Below are positions 16,365 to 26,700 of a stretch of DNA of 61,573 nt, in pieces (position 1 is the stretch's first letter; every line of letters begins with the position of its first letter). This DNA is from Clostridiales bacterium. Lineage in GTDB: Bacteria; Bacillota; Clostridia; Christensenellales; CAG-138. The DNA is taken from contig JAILRE010000064.1 in NCBI GenBank assembly GCA_024698505.1, positions 1 to 61,573 on the forward strand, given 5' to 3'. Made by a program: the position numbers and the translations under genes. The notes below the pieces were generated by a model. That model did not search any database, was not told the DNA's origin, and saw nothing but the letters and a program-made list of their open reading frames with translations.

Positions 16365-18296
16365 TTATTCGGGTCGGTCGTTCCCGTCCGAGAGCTCGGC
16401 GAGCCTCGCCTCCGCGCTCTCCCATTCGGCGTAGAGCTTCTCTATCGTCTTCCTTATCTCGTCCGCCTTTTTGGAAAGCTCGCCCGTTTTGACGTAATCC
16501 GCCGAGACCTCGGGCCGCGACATCTCCTCGTTGACGCGCTCGAGCTCAAGCTCGGCCTGCGCCACGCTCTTTTCGGCGCGCGAAGCGGCGTTCCTTGCCC
16601 TCGCAAGTTCGCTCTTCATGGCCTTCTTCTCATAGTACTGCGCGGCGTTGTCGGAAAGCTTCTTCTCCTCCTGCTTCTTGATCTCGGTCTCCTCCTTCAG
16701 CGCCTGAAGGTAATCGTCGTATCCGCCGACGTATTCTTTGAGCCCGTCCTTCTTCATATGGAAGATCCTGTCGGCCAGGCGGTTGACGAGATACCTGTCG
16801 TGCGTGACGGCGATAATCGTGCCGTTGTATTCGTCGAGCGCGTTCTCGAGCGCCTCCCTGGAGGGGATATCGAGATGGTTGGTCGGCTCGTCCAGGAGGA
16901 GCAGGTTTGCCTTCGTGAGCATCAGCTTCAGCAGCTGCACCCTCGCGAGCTCGCCTCCCGAGAGAAGGCCTATCTTCTTCTCGGTCTCCTCGCCCCTGAA
17001 GAGGAATGCACCGAGCGCGTTCATGATATCCCTGTGGGAGATCGTATTGAAGTATTTTCCCCAGACCTCTTCGAGAACGGTGTTTTCGGGATCGAGCGAG
17101 GTCATCGTCTGCTCGTAATAGGCGGGCTCTATATGCGCGCCGAGATAGCATACGCCGGAGGTCGGGCGCATCCTGCCCGAGAGGATGTTGAGCAGCGTTG
17201 TCTTTCCGCAGCCGTTATCGCCGAGGACGAACACCTTTTCGCCCTTTTTAACAAGCATGTCGAGATCCCTGAAGACCTCGTTGTTCCCGAAGGATTTCGA
17301 AAGCCCCTTGCAGACGGCGACTTCGTTTCCGCCGCCCTCCTTCGCCGAGAATTTGAAGTGGATCGAAGCGGGATCGCGTTCGGGCTCGACGAGCGTTTCC
17401 TTCAGCCTGTCGGCGGCCTTCTGCTTATGGAACGCGGTCACGAAATTATGCTCCTGACCCCATCTCCTCTGCTGTTCGACCATGCCCTCTATGCGCTTTA
17501 TCTCCTTCATCGTGCGAAGGTATCTGCGCTTTTCGAGCTCCCTCGCGGTAGCCCGAAGCTCCGCGTGCCTCGAATAATTGCCCTTGGATTTGTAGATCCG
17601 GCAGTTCTTCATTTCGATGGTGCGGTTGGTGACCTTGTCGAGGAAGTAACGGTCATGGGAGATGACTATGAAGGCTCCCTTATATGAGGAAAGGAAATCC
17701 TCGAGCCACTCTATCGCCCTTATGTCGAGATGGTTGGTCGGCTCGTCAAGAAGCAGAAGGTTCGCGCCCGAAAGCAGAAGCTTTGCCAGCTGAGCCTTGT
17801 TCCTCTGACCGCCCGAGAAAAGACGGATGCTCTTATTCAGCTCCTCCTCGGTGAAGCCGAGGCCTAAAAGCGTCGACCGCGTCCTTGCGGTGTAGGTAAG
17901 ACCGCCCTTGTCCTCGAATCTCTCGTTCAGCCTGTGCTGACGCTCGATAAGGCGCTCGTTCGCGCCTTTTTCGGTGATCTCGTCGCTGATCCTTGAAAGC
18001 TCCTTCTCTATCGAGATAAGCTCGGAAAAGACCTCGAGAGCGTAATCGAAGAGCGAGATATCGCCTTCGGAAACGGCCTGCTCCATGGAGCCCATAACGG
18101 TGTCGCGCCCGATGGAGATCATGCCTTCGTCATAGGGCTCGCGGCCCTCGAGTATCGCGAACAGCGTGGATTTTCCGCAGCCGTTCACGCCGATAAAACC
18201 TATATGATCGCCCGGCTCCACCTCGAAGCTCACGTCCTCGAAGAGAAGGCGGGTCACAAAGGACTTTTTAAGTCCGTTAACTGCCAACAGCGGCAT
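16365..18296 (-). CDS. ABC-F family ATP-binding protein
   Basis: A 643-residue soluble protein with two ABC domains and no membrane segments. Domain 1 has Walker A GVNGCGKSTLF and signature LFSGGQRNKAQLA; domain 2 has GDNGCGKTTLL and LSGGELARVQL; both have LLLDEPTNHLD. Between them lies the helical linker of ABC-F proteins (about 220-290) and at the C-terminus a long coiled coil (about 550-635), as in Uup-like members. ABC-F proteins act on the ribosomal E site; some protect against antibiotics, others remodel stalled ribosomes. Which class this belongs to cannot be decided by eye. Confidence 0.93.
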   Translation of the reverse strand: MPLLAVNGLKKSFVTRLLFEDVSFEVEPGDHIGFIGVNGCGKSTLFAILEGREPYDEGMISIGRDTVMGSMEQAVSEGDISLFDYALEVFSELISIEKELSRISDEITEKGANERLIERQHRLNERFEDKGGLTYTARTRSTLLGLGFTEEELNKSIRLFSGGQRNKAQLAKLLLSGANLLLLDEPTNHLDIRAIEWLEDFLSSYKGAFIVISHDRYFLDKVTNRTIEMKNCRIYKSKGNYSRHAELRATARELEKRRYLRTMKEIKRIEGMVEQQRRWGQEHNFVTAFHKQKAADRLKETLVEPERDPASIHFKFSAKEGGGNEVAVCKGLSKSFGNNEVFRDLDMLVKKGEKVFVLGDNGCGKTTLLNILSGRMRPTSGVCYLGAHIEPAYYEQTMTSLDPENTVLEEVWGKYFNTISHRDIMNALGAFLFRGEETEKKIGLLSGGELARVQLLKLMLTKANLLLLDEPTNHLDIPSREALENALDEYNGTIIAVTHDRYLVNRLADRIFHMKKDGLKEYVGGYDDYLQALKEETEIKKQEEKKLSDNAAQYYEKKAMKSELARARNAASRAEKSVAQAELELERVNEEMSRPEVSADYVKTGELSKKADEIRKTIEKLYAEWESAEARLAELSDGNDRPE

Positions 18297-18313
18297 ATAT
18301 CTTTACCTCATTA

Positions 18314-18823
18314 TTATACTGATAGTATCACGACGCCGAGGCCCTCGCGTTTCGCCATCCTGAGCGTTGCGGCCGTGCCCGACGCCTCATCGCCGGAGAA
18401 GCCGGCGATTATCCTTGCGGAATTCTTTACGAGAAAGTAGTTCCTTTCCATATAGCTCGTCCTGACGTAGCTCTCATGCAGGGAGACCGACCTGAAGGCG
18501 CGCTTTTCGATGCGCCTCTTTCTCGGCGTATCGCCCCAGCCGAACGGGAACACCGTGACGAGCTTCATGCCCGGGCAGCGCCATGAGAGCCTGAGCACCG
18601 CCTCTGCGGCGTAGACGTCGAATCCGTCCGCCATGCCGGAGAGGAAGTATCTCGCTCCCTCCTTATAGGCCCTGACTATCTCGGCCTCGAGCTGTTTTTT
18701 GAGCTTTACGCAGTCCTCTTCGTCCTCATATTCGCCCCAGGGGAGCTTATCGGGCCTGTGCCCCGTGAAGCAGACGGAGAGCTGCCTTTCAAGATCGTAT
18801 TCTTCTTTTGCGACCCTGCGCAT
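18314..18823 (-). CDS. SLOG-family protein (DUF1273/YpsA-like)
   Basis: A 169-residue single-domain protein with the Rossmann-like SLOG fold: SVCFTGHRPDKLPWG, a variable centre, YFLSGMADGFDVYAAEAVL, LVTVFPFGW and a C-terminal RNYFLVKNSARIIAGFSG. SLOG proteins are thought to bind nucleotides or nucleotide-derived ligands; YpsA of Bacillus affects division, but no reaction is known. The ATG overlaps the stop codon of the upstream ATPase gene as TGATG, implying translational coupling. Confidence 0.82.
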   Translation of the reverse strand: MRRVAKEEYDLERQLSVCFTGHRPDKLPWGEYEDEEDCVKLKKQLEAEIVRAYKEGARYFLSGMADGFDVYAAEAVLRLSWRCPGMKLVTVFPFGWGDTPRKRRIEKRAFRSVSLHESYVRTSYMERNYFLVKNSARIIAGFSGDEASGTAATLRMAKREGLGVVILSV

Positions 18824-19536
18824 CAGAGGCCCTTTTCGACGTACCTGCCCCAATCCCTGTGCATATAGCGCTCTATCGGGAAGGGCCTGCCGATCAGCTC
18901 CTCGGGGATGTTCCTCTTCTTCGCCTCTTCAAGGAAGGCGGAGAGCACCTCGGGAGTGCCGATCGTGCCTATGACGGGAAGGCCCGTCGCCTTCGTGAGC
19001 TCCCTCGTCACCTCCACGCCGTCAAGAAGATCGTCGATCGTCGTCTCGTGGGCGAGGTTGGTGTTGTTGAGTATGCCCGTGACCTTGAGGCGGCTGACGC
19101 CGCAGATCTTGCCTATCATCTCCAGATTTTCGGGCGTGCCCGAGGAGAGCGGACGGCGGATGTTTATGACGTACCAGACCTCGAAATTCTCAAGCTCCTT
19201 GAAATAGCCGTAGTACTGGCCCATGGCTATCGCGCCGACGGGATCGCCTCCGACGTCGAATATAACGAGGTCGGAATTATCGGAGAAAACGGAGAATATC
19301 TCCGGCGGTATGCTGGGGACCTCCACGCCCGAGGTGGTGAAATTCGGGGAGATGAGCCTTATCCCCGCGGCCTCGAGCTCGGGCTTGCGCTCGGTTGAAC
19401 GGAAATAGGGGTTGATGACGTCGATATCGACGAGAGTCACCTTCTCGCCCTTTTTGGCGGCGTCGAACGCCATATTGAGCGCCAACTCGGTCTTGCCCGA
19501 ACCGAAATTGCCTATGATAACGTAATATCTCTTCAT
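18823..19536 (-). CDS. MinD/ParA-like P-loop ATPase of unknown role
   Basis: A 237-residue single-domain ATPase with Walker A GNFGSGKTE, the deviant-switch segment VTLVDIDVINPYFRS, Walker B VIFDVGGDPVGA and a specificity segment GILNNTNLAHETT, as in CobQ/MinD-type proteins. Such orphan ATPases are frequent in Clostridia without an established partner. It sits between a large FAD protein and the SLOG protein; overlapping codons with the latter suggest a functional pair. Confidence 0.8.
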   Translation of the reverse strand: MKRYYVIIGNFGSGKTELALNMAFDAAKKGEKVTLVDIDVINPYFRSTERKPELEAAGIRLISPNFTTSGVEVPSIPPEIFSVFSDNSDLVIFDVGGDPVGAIAMGQYYGYFKELENFEVWYVINIRRPLSSGTPENLEMIGKICGVSRLKVTGILNNTNLAHETTIDDLLDGVEVTRELTKATGLPVIGTIGTPEVLSAFLEEAKKRNIPEELIGRPFPIERYMHRDWGRYVEKGL

Positions 19537-19561
19537 CGGTATTCCTCCGCTTGTGCTGTTT

Positions 19562-21157
19562 TCATTCGGGACGCCAGACGGCGATTATCCTTTCCGCCGC
19601 CTTCATTCCGTCCACGGCCGCGCTGACGATGCCGCCCGCGTAGCCCGCGCCCTCGCCGACGGGATAGAGGCCCGCAAGCCTGGTGGCCTCGCCGCTCTCG
19701 CCGCGCATTATCCTGACGGGCGCGCTCGTGCGGCTCTCGACCGCGGTCAGCACCGCGTCGCCCATATCGAAGCCCTTTATGCACCTCGAAAAGGCGGTTA
19801 TGCCGTCCGCTATGCCGCGGTGTATTGCGCCGGGGAGGCATTTTCTGAGGTTCCTCGGCACCGCCTGCGGGCGGTAGGTGGGCTTGACGGCAGCAAACGG
19901 CATCGGCTCCCCGCCCGAGAGGAAATCGGCCACGCGCTCCGCGGGAGCGGAGTAATCGCCGCCGCCCAGGCGGAAGGCAGCCCTTTCGAGCTTTTCCTGG
20001 AACTCGACGCCGCAGAAGGGCGCGCCGCCGAGATCGGAGGGGTTCACCTGTACTATTATGCCCGAATTGGCGTTTTCACCGTCGCGCGCGGCGTAGCTCA
20101 TGCCGTTCGTGACGACCTCGCCCTCGTTGGAGGAGGACGCCACCACGAAGCCGCCGGGGCACATGCAGAAGGTGTATACGCCCCTTTCGCCCGATTTGCC
20201 GGTTAGGCGGTATTCGGCCGCGCCGAGACGCGGATGCCCGGCGAATTTGCCGAACTGCGACCTGTTTATGAAGGACTGCGGATGCTCTATCCTGACGCCG
20301 ACGGCGAAGGGCTTGGCCTTTATCTCCAGCCCCCTGTCGTACAGCATACGGTAGGTGTCCCTCGCGGCCTGGCCGACGGCCAGTATCGCCGCGCAGCAGG
20401 GGATCTTCTCCTCCCCGTTGACGGTGACGGCGGTGATCCTGCCGTCCTCCGAATGGATATCGGTGAGCTTGGCGCCGAACCTTACGACGCCGCCCGCCTC
20501 CTCGATGCGTTTCCTTATGTTGGCGACGACCGTCCTCAATACGTCGGTGCCGACGTGGGGCTTGGCGTCGACGGCTATCCTTTCGGGAGCGCCGTATTTG
20601 ACGAGCGCCTCGACTATGAGCTCGGCCCGCGGATCCTTTATCCTTGTCGTGAGCTTGCCGTCCGAGAACGCGCCCGCGCCGCCTTCGCCGAACATGATAT
20701 TGCTTTCGGGATCGAGGCTGCCGCCCGACCAGAAGCCTTCTACGCTCGCGCGCCTTTCCGCTATACTTTTGCCGCGCTCGATCAGGATCGTCTTATAACC
20801 CCTCTCCGCAAGCGTGAGCGCCGCGAAGAGCCCCGCGGGCCCCCCGCCGACTATAACGACGGGCGCAGGCTGCGGGATCGTTCCCGTAACGGCGGCAGGC
20901 TCCGGCCTTTCGGGGGCCTTCGTCACGTTCCTTGCGAACCTGCGGCTGTTCCTTCTGTGATCCTCGTCGCTTATCTCGAACTCGGCGGAGTAGATGAACC
21001 TGATATCGTTCTTGTCCCTCGCGTCGAGGGAGCGTCTTACGACGCGGATGCCCGAAATGCTCTCCGCGGGGAGCTTCGTATCCGCCGCGATGAGCAGGCG
21101 AAGGGTGGATTCCTCCGCGTTGAAGGGCATATTAAGATCCGTTGCGAGCAGTTTCAT
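19562..21157 (-). CDS. NAD(P)/FAD-dependent oxidoreductase, COG2509 type
   Basis: A 531-residue flavoprotein. A small N-terminal domain (about 1-85) precedes the FAD-binding dinucleotide motif VVIVGGGPAGLFAA (about 100) with ILIERGKS. The signature GEGGAGAFSDGKLTTRI, CMCPGGFVVASS and C-terminal GLYPVGEGAGYAGGIVSAAVDG are typical of the uncharacterised COG2509 dehydrogenases; the last motif covers the flavin. The substrate is unknown. GGAGGAAGC precedes the ATG. Confidence 0.88.
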   Translation of the reverse strand: MKLLATDLNMPFNAEESTLRLLIAADTKLPAESISGIRVVRRSLDARDKNDIRFIYSAEFEISDEDHRRNSRRFARNVTKAPERPEPAAVTGTIPQPAPVVIVGGGPAGLFAALTLAERGYKTILIERGKSIAERRASVEGFWSGGSLDPESNIMFGEGGAGAFSDGKLTTRIKDPRAELIVEALVKYGAPERIAVDAKPHVGTDVLRTVVANIRKRIEEAGGVVRFGAKLTDIHSEDGRITAVTVNGEEKIPCCAAILAVGQAARDTYRMLYDRGLEIKAKPFAVGVRIEHPQSFINRSQFGKFAGHPRLGAAEYRLTGKSGERGVYTFCMCPGGFVVASSSNEGEVVTNGMSYAARDGENANSGIIVQVNPSDLGGAPFCGVEFQEKLERAAFRLGGGDYSAPAERVADFLSGGEPMPFAAVKPTYRPQAVPRNLRKCLPGAIHRGIADGITAFSRCIKGFDMGDAVLTAVESRTSAPVRIMRGESGEATRLAGLYPVGEGAGYAGGIVSAAVDGMKAAERIIAVWRPE

Positions 21158-21172
21158 GCTTCCTCCGAATTA

Positions 21173-22564
21173 TCACATGGTACCTGCGCTGGAGCTTATC
21201 GTCACGAATACCGTGGGCGTCTCGAATTCTATTTCGAGATCGGCGTAGAGGTCGGGATCGGTGAAGGAGAACTCGAGATAGAGCTCGTATTCGCCGGGGC
21301 CCCTGCCCTCGACGTTGAGTATCACGTTGAGCGACGAAGTCACGAAATTCTGGACGGCTCTCGCCGGGCCGCTGACGTAGACCGTGACGGTGCGCTGGCT
21401 GTAGCGGTAGATGAAGTTCTCTCCCTCGCCGCGGAAGAGAATGGGTATCTCGGTGAATGTCTGCGATATGTTCTTCTCGCCGACGACGACGCTGAGCCTC
21501 ACCCCGTTGGGATCCGCGCCGTTGATTATGTAGGAATCGGCGGGGATGCCCTGGAGCCTGAGCTCGTAGGTGTAGGTCCCTGTGTCGCCCACCCTGCCCA
21601 TATAGATGGGCTCGGCGGTTATCTGCGCGAGCTCGGCAAGGGCGCCGCCCTCCGCGGCTATGTCGAGATATTCGTAATTGAGCGATTCGCTCTGTATCTC
21701 GAATATGTCGGGGAGCTGATCCGCGTCGGCTATCTCGTAAACGACGGGGATATGCCTGTGCGGGAGCACCGTCATCTCCACCGTGACGGCGGGAATGACG
21801 TTCGTGAACAGGGAGCTGTCCATCTCGTTGCCCTGCTGATCGAGCACCTCGAGCGGGATGGAGCGGTTTATAGAGGAGATGACGTTGTTGAGATCGATAT
21901 GGCAGACAGCGCTGGCTACCTGCGCAACGTCCTTCTGCGCGCCCTCGACCGTGGCGACGGTCGTCATGAGGACGGGCGTATCGTGCCAATAGCCCTCGGG
22001 AAGCTCGCCCACGAAATCGTAGGAGATGGGTATGGCGCGGCTCCTGAGCTTATCTATCGTGACCTCGATCTTATCGGGGGACACGTCGACGACGGTGCCT
22101 ATCGTGCTGACCGCCTTTATTTCGAGGGTGTAAGTCCCTGCGTCCCTTATGTCGTTAAGGCTCACGGTCGCCGTGATGTTCTTGTCGCTTATCTTGGATA
22201 TCTCCGTCAGAGGCGCGGATACCGTTACGGAGACGTTCTTGAGTATCTCCGCCGGATCGCCGTAGACGGTGTACTTCCTTGCGAGAAGATCCGCCTCGGA
22301 GCCGGACTCGAACGATACGGCGATATTGCCGAAGACCTTCGTCCTGTCGGGATTCTTGGTCATGAGCACGTAGCCCCAGAGCAGCATTGCGAGCAGGAGC
22401 GAAAGAACGAGGTAGGCTATCCTTTTGGCGAGGGGCAGCTTATACCAGGGCTTGCGCTCGCCTATGCCGGTGAATTTGCCTCCGAAGGGCAGAAGGTTCC
22501 TGAGCCTTTTGAATATCTCAGGACTTTTTGCCGCGCTTTTTTCCCTTGCCGTTTCGTTTTCCAT
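21173..22564 (-). CDS. cdaR: CdaA regulatory protein CdaR (YbbR repeats)
   Basis: A 463-residue membrane-anchored protein with four YbbR-type beta domains outside the cell. After a basic N-terminus there is one membrane helix (about residues 48-68, IAYLVLSLLLAMLLWGYVLM), then repeated units beginning about 75, 160, 250 and 350. CdaR controls the diadenylate cyclase CdaA. The start at 22564 is preceded by AGGAGG and lies within the 3' end of cdaA, a 47-base overlap in another frame, suggesting coupled translation. glmM, the usual third gene of this operon, is not present here. Confidence 0.9.
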   Translation of the reverse strand: MENETAREKSAAKSPEIFKRLRNLLPFGGKFTGIGERKPWYKLPLAKRIAYLVLSLLLAMLLWGYVLMTKNPDRTKVFGNIAVSFESGSEADLLARKYTVYGDPAEILKNVSVTVSAPLTEISKISDKNITATVSLNDIRDAGTYTLEIKAVSTIGTVVDVSPDKIEVTIDKLRSRAIPISYDFVGELPEGYWHDTPVLMTTVATVEGAQKDVAQVASAVCHIDLNNVISSINRSIPLEVLDQQGNEMDSSLFTNVIPAVTVEMTVLPHRHIPVVYEIADADQLPDIFEIQSESLNYEYLDIAAEGGALAELAQITAEPIYMGRVGDTGTYTYELRLQGIPADSYIINGADPNGVRLSVVVGEKNISQTFTEIPILFRGEGENFIYRYSQRTVTVYVSGPARAVQNFVTSSLNVILNVEGRGPGEYELYLEFSFTDPDLYADLEIEFETPTVFVTISSSAGTM

Positions 22565-23426
22565 TTTCGGCGCCTTCCTCCTTTTCTTCGGTTTTTTCAT
22601 CCTTCTTTGCGCTGAACAGATTGAACGCCTTGTCCTGCGAGGGGTTGAAGTGCGAATTCAGCAGCGCTTCGAGAGTATCGTGATCGACGTTCCTGACGAG
22701 CCTCCCGTCCTGCGCGACGGAGATAATGCCCGTCTCCTCCGAGACGACGAGCGTCACGCTGTCGCTCACGGTGGAGATGCCGAGCGCGGCCCTGTGCCTC
22801 GTGCCGAGCTCCCTCGAGATGTTCGGATCGTCGAAGAGGGGCAGCACGCACGCGGCGGCGTAGATCCTTGCGTCCCTTATTATCACCGCGCCGTCGTGCA
22901 GCGGGGTCTTGGGCTCGAATATGTTTTCGATGAGAGCGTCGGTGATCTCCGCGTCTATCACCGTGCCCGTCTGCACGTAGTCGCCGAGCTTGGTGTTGCG
23001 CTCGAGAACCATGAGCGCGCCGACCTTGCGTCTTGACATGTTCTCGACGGCGAGGCAGATCTGATTGACTATTTCATAGGAGGGCGTCTCCTTCTGGACG
23101 ATGTTCAGACGGAAGCGGCCTATCCTTTCAAGGGCGCGGCGCAGCTCCGGCTGGAAGAGCACCACGGCCACAACGATTCCCGAAACGAGGAAGGAATTGA
23201 TGAGGTATCTTACTGTTATGAGGTTCAGAACGTTGCTCACGATGAATATCAGGAGCAGCACGAACACGCCCTTCAAAACCTGTGAAGCGCGGGTGTTCGT
23301 GGTGAACTGGATCAGCTTGAATATGACGAAAGCGATAATAAGGATATCGAGCAGATCCTGTATCCTGAATTGTGAAAAACCCGTTCCGATGGCGGCAAGT
23401 ACATCGGCAAATGACAATTCCCTCAC
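22518..23426 (-). CDS. cdaA: Diadenylate cyclase CdaA
   Basis: A 302-residue membrane cyclase that makes c-di-AMP from two ATP. Three N-terminal membrane helices (about 24-42, 50-70, 74-92) precede the DAC domain with the catalytic DGA in PLHDGAVII and RHR in GTRHRAALGI. The C-terminus is a long Lys/Glu-rich tail beyond the usual DAC end. The start codon is probably GTG (GTG AGG GAA), preceded by GAGGGAT. It is the first gene of the long minus-strand run. Confidence 0.95.
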   Translation of the reverse strand: MRELSFADVLAAIGTGFSQFRIQDLLDILIIAFVIFKLIQFTTNTRASQVLKGVFVLLLIFIVSNVLNLITVRYLINSFLVSGIVVAVVLFQPELRRALERIGRFRLNIVQKETPSYEIVNQICLAVENMSRRKVGALMVLERNTKLGDYVQTGTVIDAEITDALIENIFEPKTPLHDGAVIIRDARIYAAACVLPLFDDPNISRELGTRHRAALGISTVSDSVTLVVSEETGIISVAQDGRLVRNVDHDTLEALLNSHFNPSQDKAFNLFSAKKDEKTEEKEEGAENGKRNGKGKKRGKKS

Positions 23427-23782
23427 ATCCCTCTTTTTCGAGATTCGGTCCGCGGCGTTTCGGGCCTCCCGCGGGAGCCGCCTCCCCCTTTTTTTGCTGC
23501 TTCCGCGCCGCGGGGAGGAAACGGGCGGGATCGGGGACGCGCCGCAAAGCCCGATAATACGGGGCTTTTTTGGGCATAGTTAACCACAGTACGGTTATCC
23601 CCATATAATAATACCATACAATCGGACAAATTTGAACCCCAAAAACACTATTATTATGAAATTTTACCCGTTTTTGAAAAAAGCCTTTCGTATATTATTC
23701 ATGTTTTCGGTCGGTTTATTTGATTTGTGAGTTCGAGTGTGCTATAATCATAATGGATATTTCTATGAAAGGCAGTTATCCC
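23427..23782. promoter_or_regulatory. Divergent regulatory region between cdaA and the class A PBP gene
   Basis: 356 bp without a gene. For the PBP, TTGATT (23720-23725) and TATAAT (23743-23748), 17-bp spacer, form a strong promoter. For cdaA, TTCAAA (23631-23636) and TATTAT (23608-23613), 17-bp spacer, is a weaker candidate, giving a leader of about 170 bases. The leader contains a hairpin AAAGCCC/GGGCTTT (about 23556-23578) whose U-run lies on the plus strand, so it is not a terminator for cdaA. Confidence 0.65.
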
Positions 23783-26700
23783 ATGGTTAAAAATAGATCG
23801 AATAAAAACAAAGCGGAGGAAACGCAGAAATTTGCGGTCCCCGCGGAGGGCTCGGACGATAAGGGCAAGGCGCTCGTCAAGTCCGAAAAGGCCGCCCACG
23901 CGAAGAAGGCCAAGCGCAAAGAGGAGCGTCCCGAGAAGGATCCGGACGAAGGTCTCGTCTTCAAAAAGAGAAAGACGGCGAGGCCCTTCCTTCTCAGCGT
24001 CCTTTTCGATACGCTGAAGCTCCTGCTCATCGTCGCCGTGCTGGCGGGCGTGGGCGTGTTCGGGCTTGTAATGGGCGTCGCCAAGGCGTACGTCGACACG
24101 ACGCCTTCGCTCGACCTCACCGACCTCGCTCCCTCCGAGCGCACGAGCTACATCTACGACTGCAACGGCAACATAATAACGACCTTCGCCGGCATGGAGT
24201 ACCGCGACTGGGTCGAGATCGAGGAGATCCCCGACATGCTCAAGAACGCGCTCATCTCCATAGAGGACGTGCGCTTCTACAAGCACGGCGGCGTCGACTT
24301 CAAGCGCCTGTTCTCCGCGATAGTAAACACCTTCCGCAACGCGAACACGCACGGCGGCTCCACCCTCACCCAGCAGCTCATAAAGAACGAGATGCTGACT
24401 GCCGAGAAGAGCTACAAGCGTAAGATACAGGAGGCGTACCTTGCCTACGAGCTGGAGAAGACCATCTCGAAAGACGACATACTCGAAGCCTACATGAACG
24501 ACGTCTACCTCGGCGAATCGAACTACGGCTTCGCCTCCGCCGCGAAGGACTATTTCGGCAAGACGCTGGATCAGCTTACCATCAGGGAATGCGCGATGCT
24601 CGCCGGCATGGTGCAGAAGCCCTACTATTTCAATCCGCGCGCGAACACCTACACCCGCAAGAACGAGGACGGCACTAACAAGATGGACGTCACCGACAGG
24701 AGGACGAACATAGTCCTCGCCGCCATGTACGACGCGGGCGTGATCACGCACGAGCAGTACCTTTCCGCCAAGGAGGAGAAGGTCCGCATAATCGAAAAGA
24801 GCGAGAGCAAGCAGCTCTACGATATGCCCTATTTCGTCGAATACGCCGTTTACGACGTGATAACTCATATGCTGGAGCAGCGCGGCCTTGAAAACACCAA
24901 GGCCAACCGTTCCGCGCTCGAGACGGAGCTGCGCACCGGCGGCTATCATATCTACCTTACCGTCGATCCCGAGATACAGCATACCGTTCAGGATACCATC
25001 GTCAACTGGGCGAACTATCCCGAGCTGATGAACCCCTCCGCCTCCGTCCAGATCACCACGAACCAGGACGGCACCACGATGGAGATACTCCAGCCCCAGG
25101 CGGCCGCGGTCGTCATAGATCAGCACACGGGCAGGCTGCTCGCGGTTATCGGCGGCAGGCAGGAGCCCATCCTGAAAAAGCAGCTCAACCGCGCTTATCA
25201 GAGCTCGATGCCCGTCGGCTCCGCCATAAAGCCCCTTGCGGTCTACGGCCCCGCGCTCGATCTCGGGCTCTCCTGCAACACGCCCATACTCAACGTCGAA
25301 GTCCCGATCGAGGGCTACGGCGGAAAGAAGGGCTACCCCGCCCTCGGCTCGGAGCGTTACAGGGGCATGCAGACGCTCAGGATCGGCGTTGCGAGGTCGC
25401 TCAACATCGTCGCCGCGAGGACGCTCTTCGATTACGTCACGCCGCAGGTCGGCGCGGAATACCTCGTCAAGCTCGGCATTAAGGCCGAGAGGATCAACGC
25501 CGACGGCCCGGGCCTTGCGCTCGGTACTTCGGGCATCACGCCCATCGAGATGGCGGCGGCATACGCGACCATCGCCAACGGCGGATATTACAACGAGCCC
25601 ATCTCCTTCACCGTAGTGCTCGATAAGGATATGAAGCCCGTCCTTCGCGCGGAGGACGTTCAGAAGCACTACCGCGTATTCGAGGAATCGAGCGCGTACA
25701 TGCTCATCGACATGATGAAGGACGTCGTGGCTTACGGAACCGGTAAGGCCGCCCAGATAGAGGGCATGACCGTAGCCGGTAAGACCGGTACCAACGAACA
25801 GTACACCAGCGCGTACTTCGCGGGATTCACCGGCTACTACACCTGCTCGCTGTGGATAGGCCACGACCTCTACTCCGAGAAGCTAGCTCAGGGCTCCTCC
25901 GGCGGTAAGGTCTGCGCCCCGCTCTGGCAGGTATTCATGAGCAAGATACACGAGGGGCTCCCCGATAAGCCCATCATGGATAAATCCCCCGTCGAGCTCG
26001 GCCTCAAGCAGGTGACTATCTGCTCCGTTTCGGGCAAGCTCGCCACCGAGGCCTGCATGCACGATATCTACAATCCGCCCGTTACCGACTGGTGCCTGGC
26101 GGAGAACGCGCCGACGGAATACTGCTCCATGCACTGCCTCGTGGAGGGCTGCACCGCTTCCCACGATATCGCGTGCCCCTTCTGCCCCGCCAGCTGCAGG
26201 TACGATAAATGCCTGGTGCTCGTCGATCCCGAATCGATATTCGCGCAGCTGAAGGCCGTCAAGCAGTATAACGAAGAGGAGGAGACGCCCTACCCCACCG
26301 AACAGCCCGCGGAGACCGTCGAGCCCACCGAGGAGGAGCTGCTCGACTATTTCAACGACGTATTCCCGAACGGCGTGCTGACCTCGCTCGATCCGTACCA
26401 CTACCACTCCTACTGCATAAGGAACGGGCTCGTCTGCCCCGTGCACGGCTCGGGCGCGCCCGCAGATATCTCGGGCGACGATCTTGAGGTAATAGGCAGC
26501 CGCGCCATGCACCTTATCGACAGGGTGAACGAATACCTTGCCGCTGTGCAGACGCTTCCCGATACCGACAGGGCGAACCTCTCCTCGCTCGTGGACGCGC
26601 TGAGGGCGGCCGTCTACTCGGGCAAGATAGACAAGATCAAGAAGGCTCACACCAAGCTTTTGACGAACTTCCAGTACCTGTCCGAGCAGTATCCGATACC

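Noticed and set aside
15120-17687. 855-codon plus-strand frame opposite RNase J and ABC-F genes
   Set aside because: Covers parts of two unrelated genes; no motifs; shadow frame.
23699-25864. 721-codon minus-strand frame opposite the PBP gene
   Set aside because: Shadow of the PBP; the composition is Val/Arg/His-rich and it has no domain.
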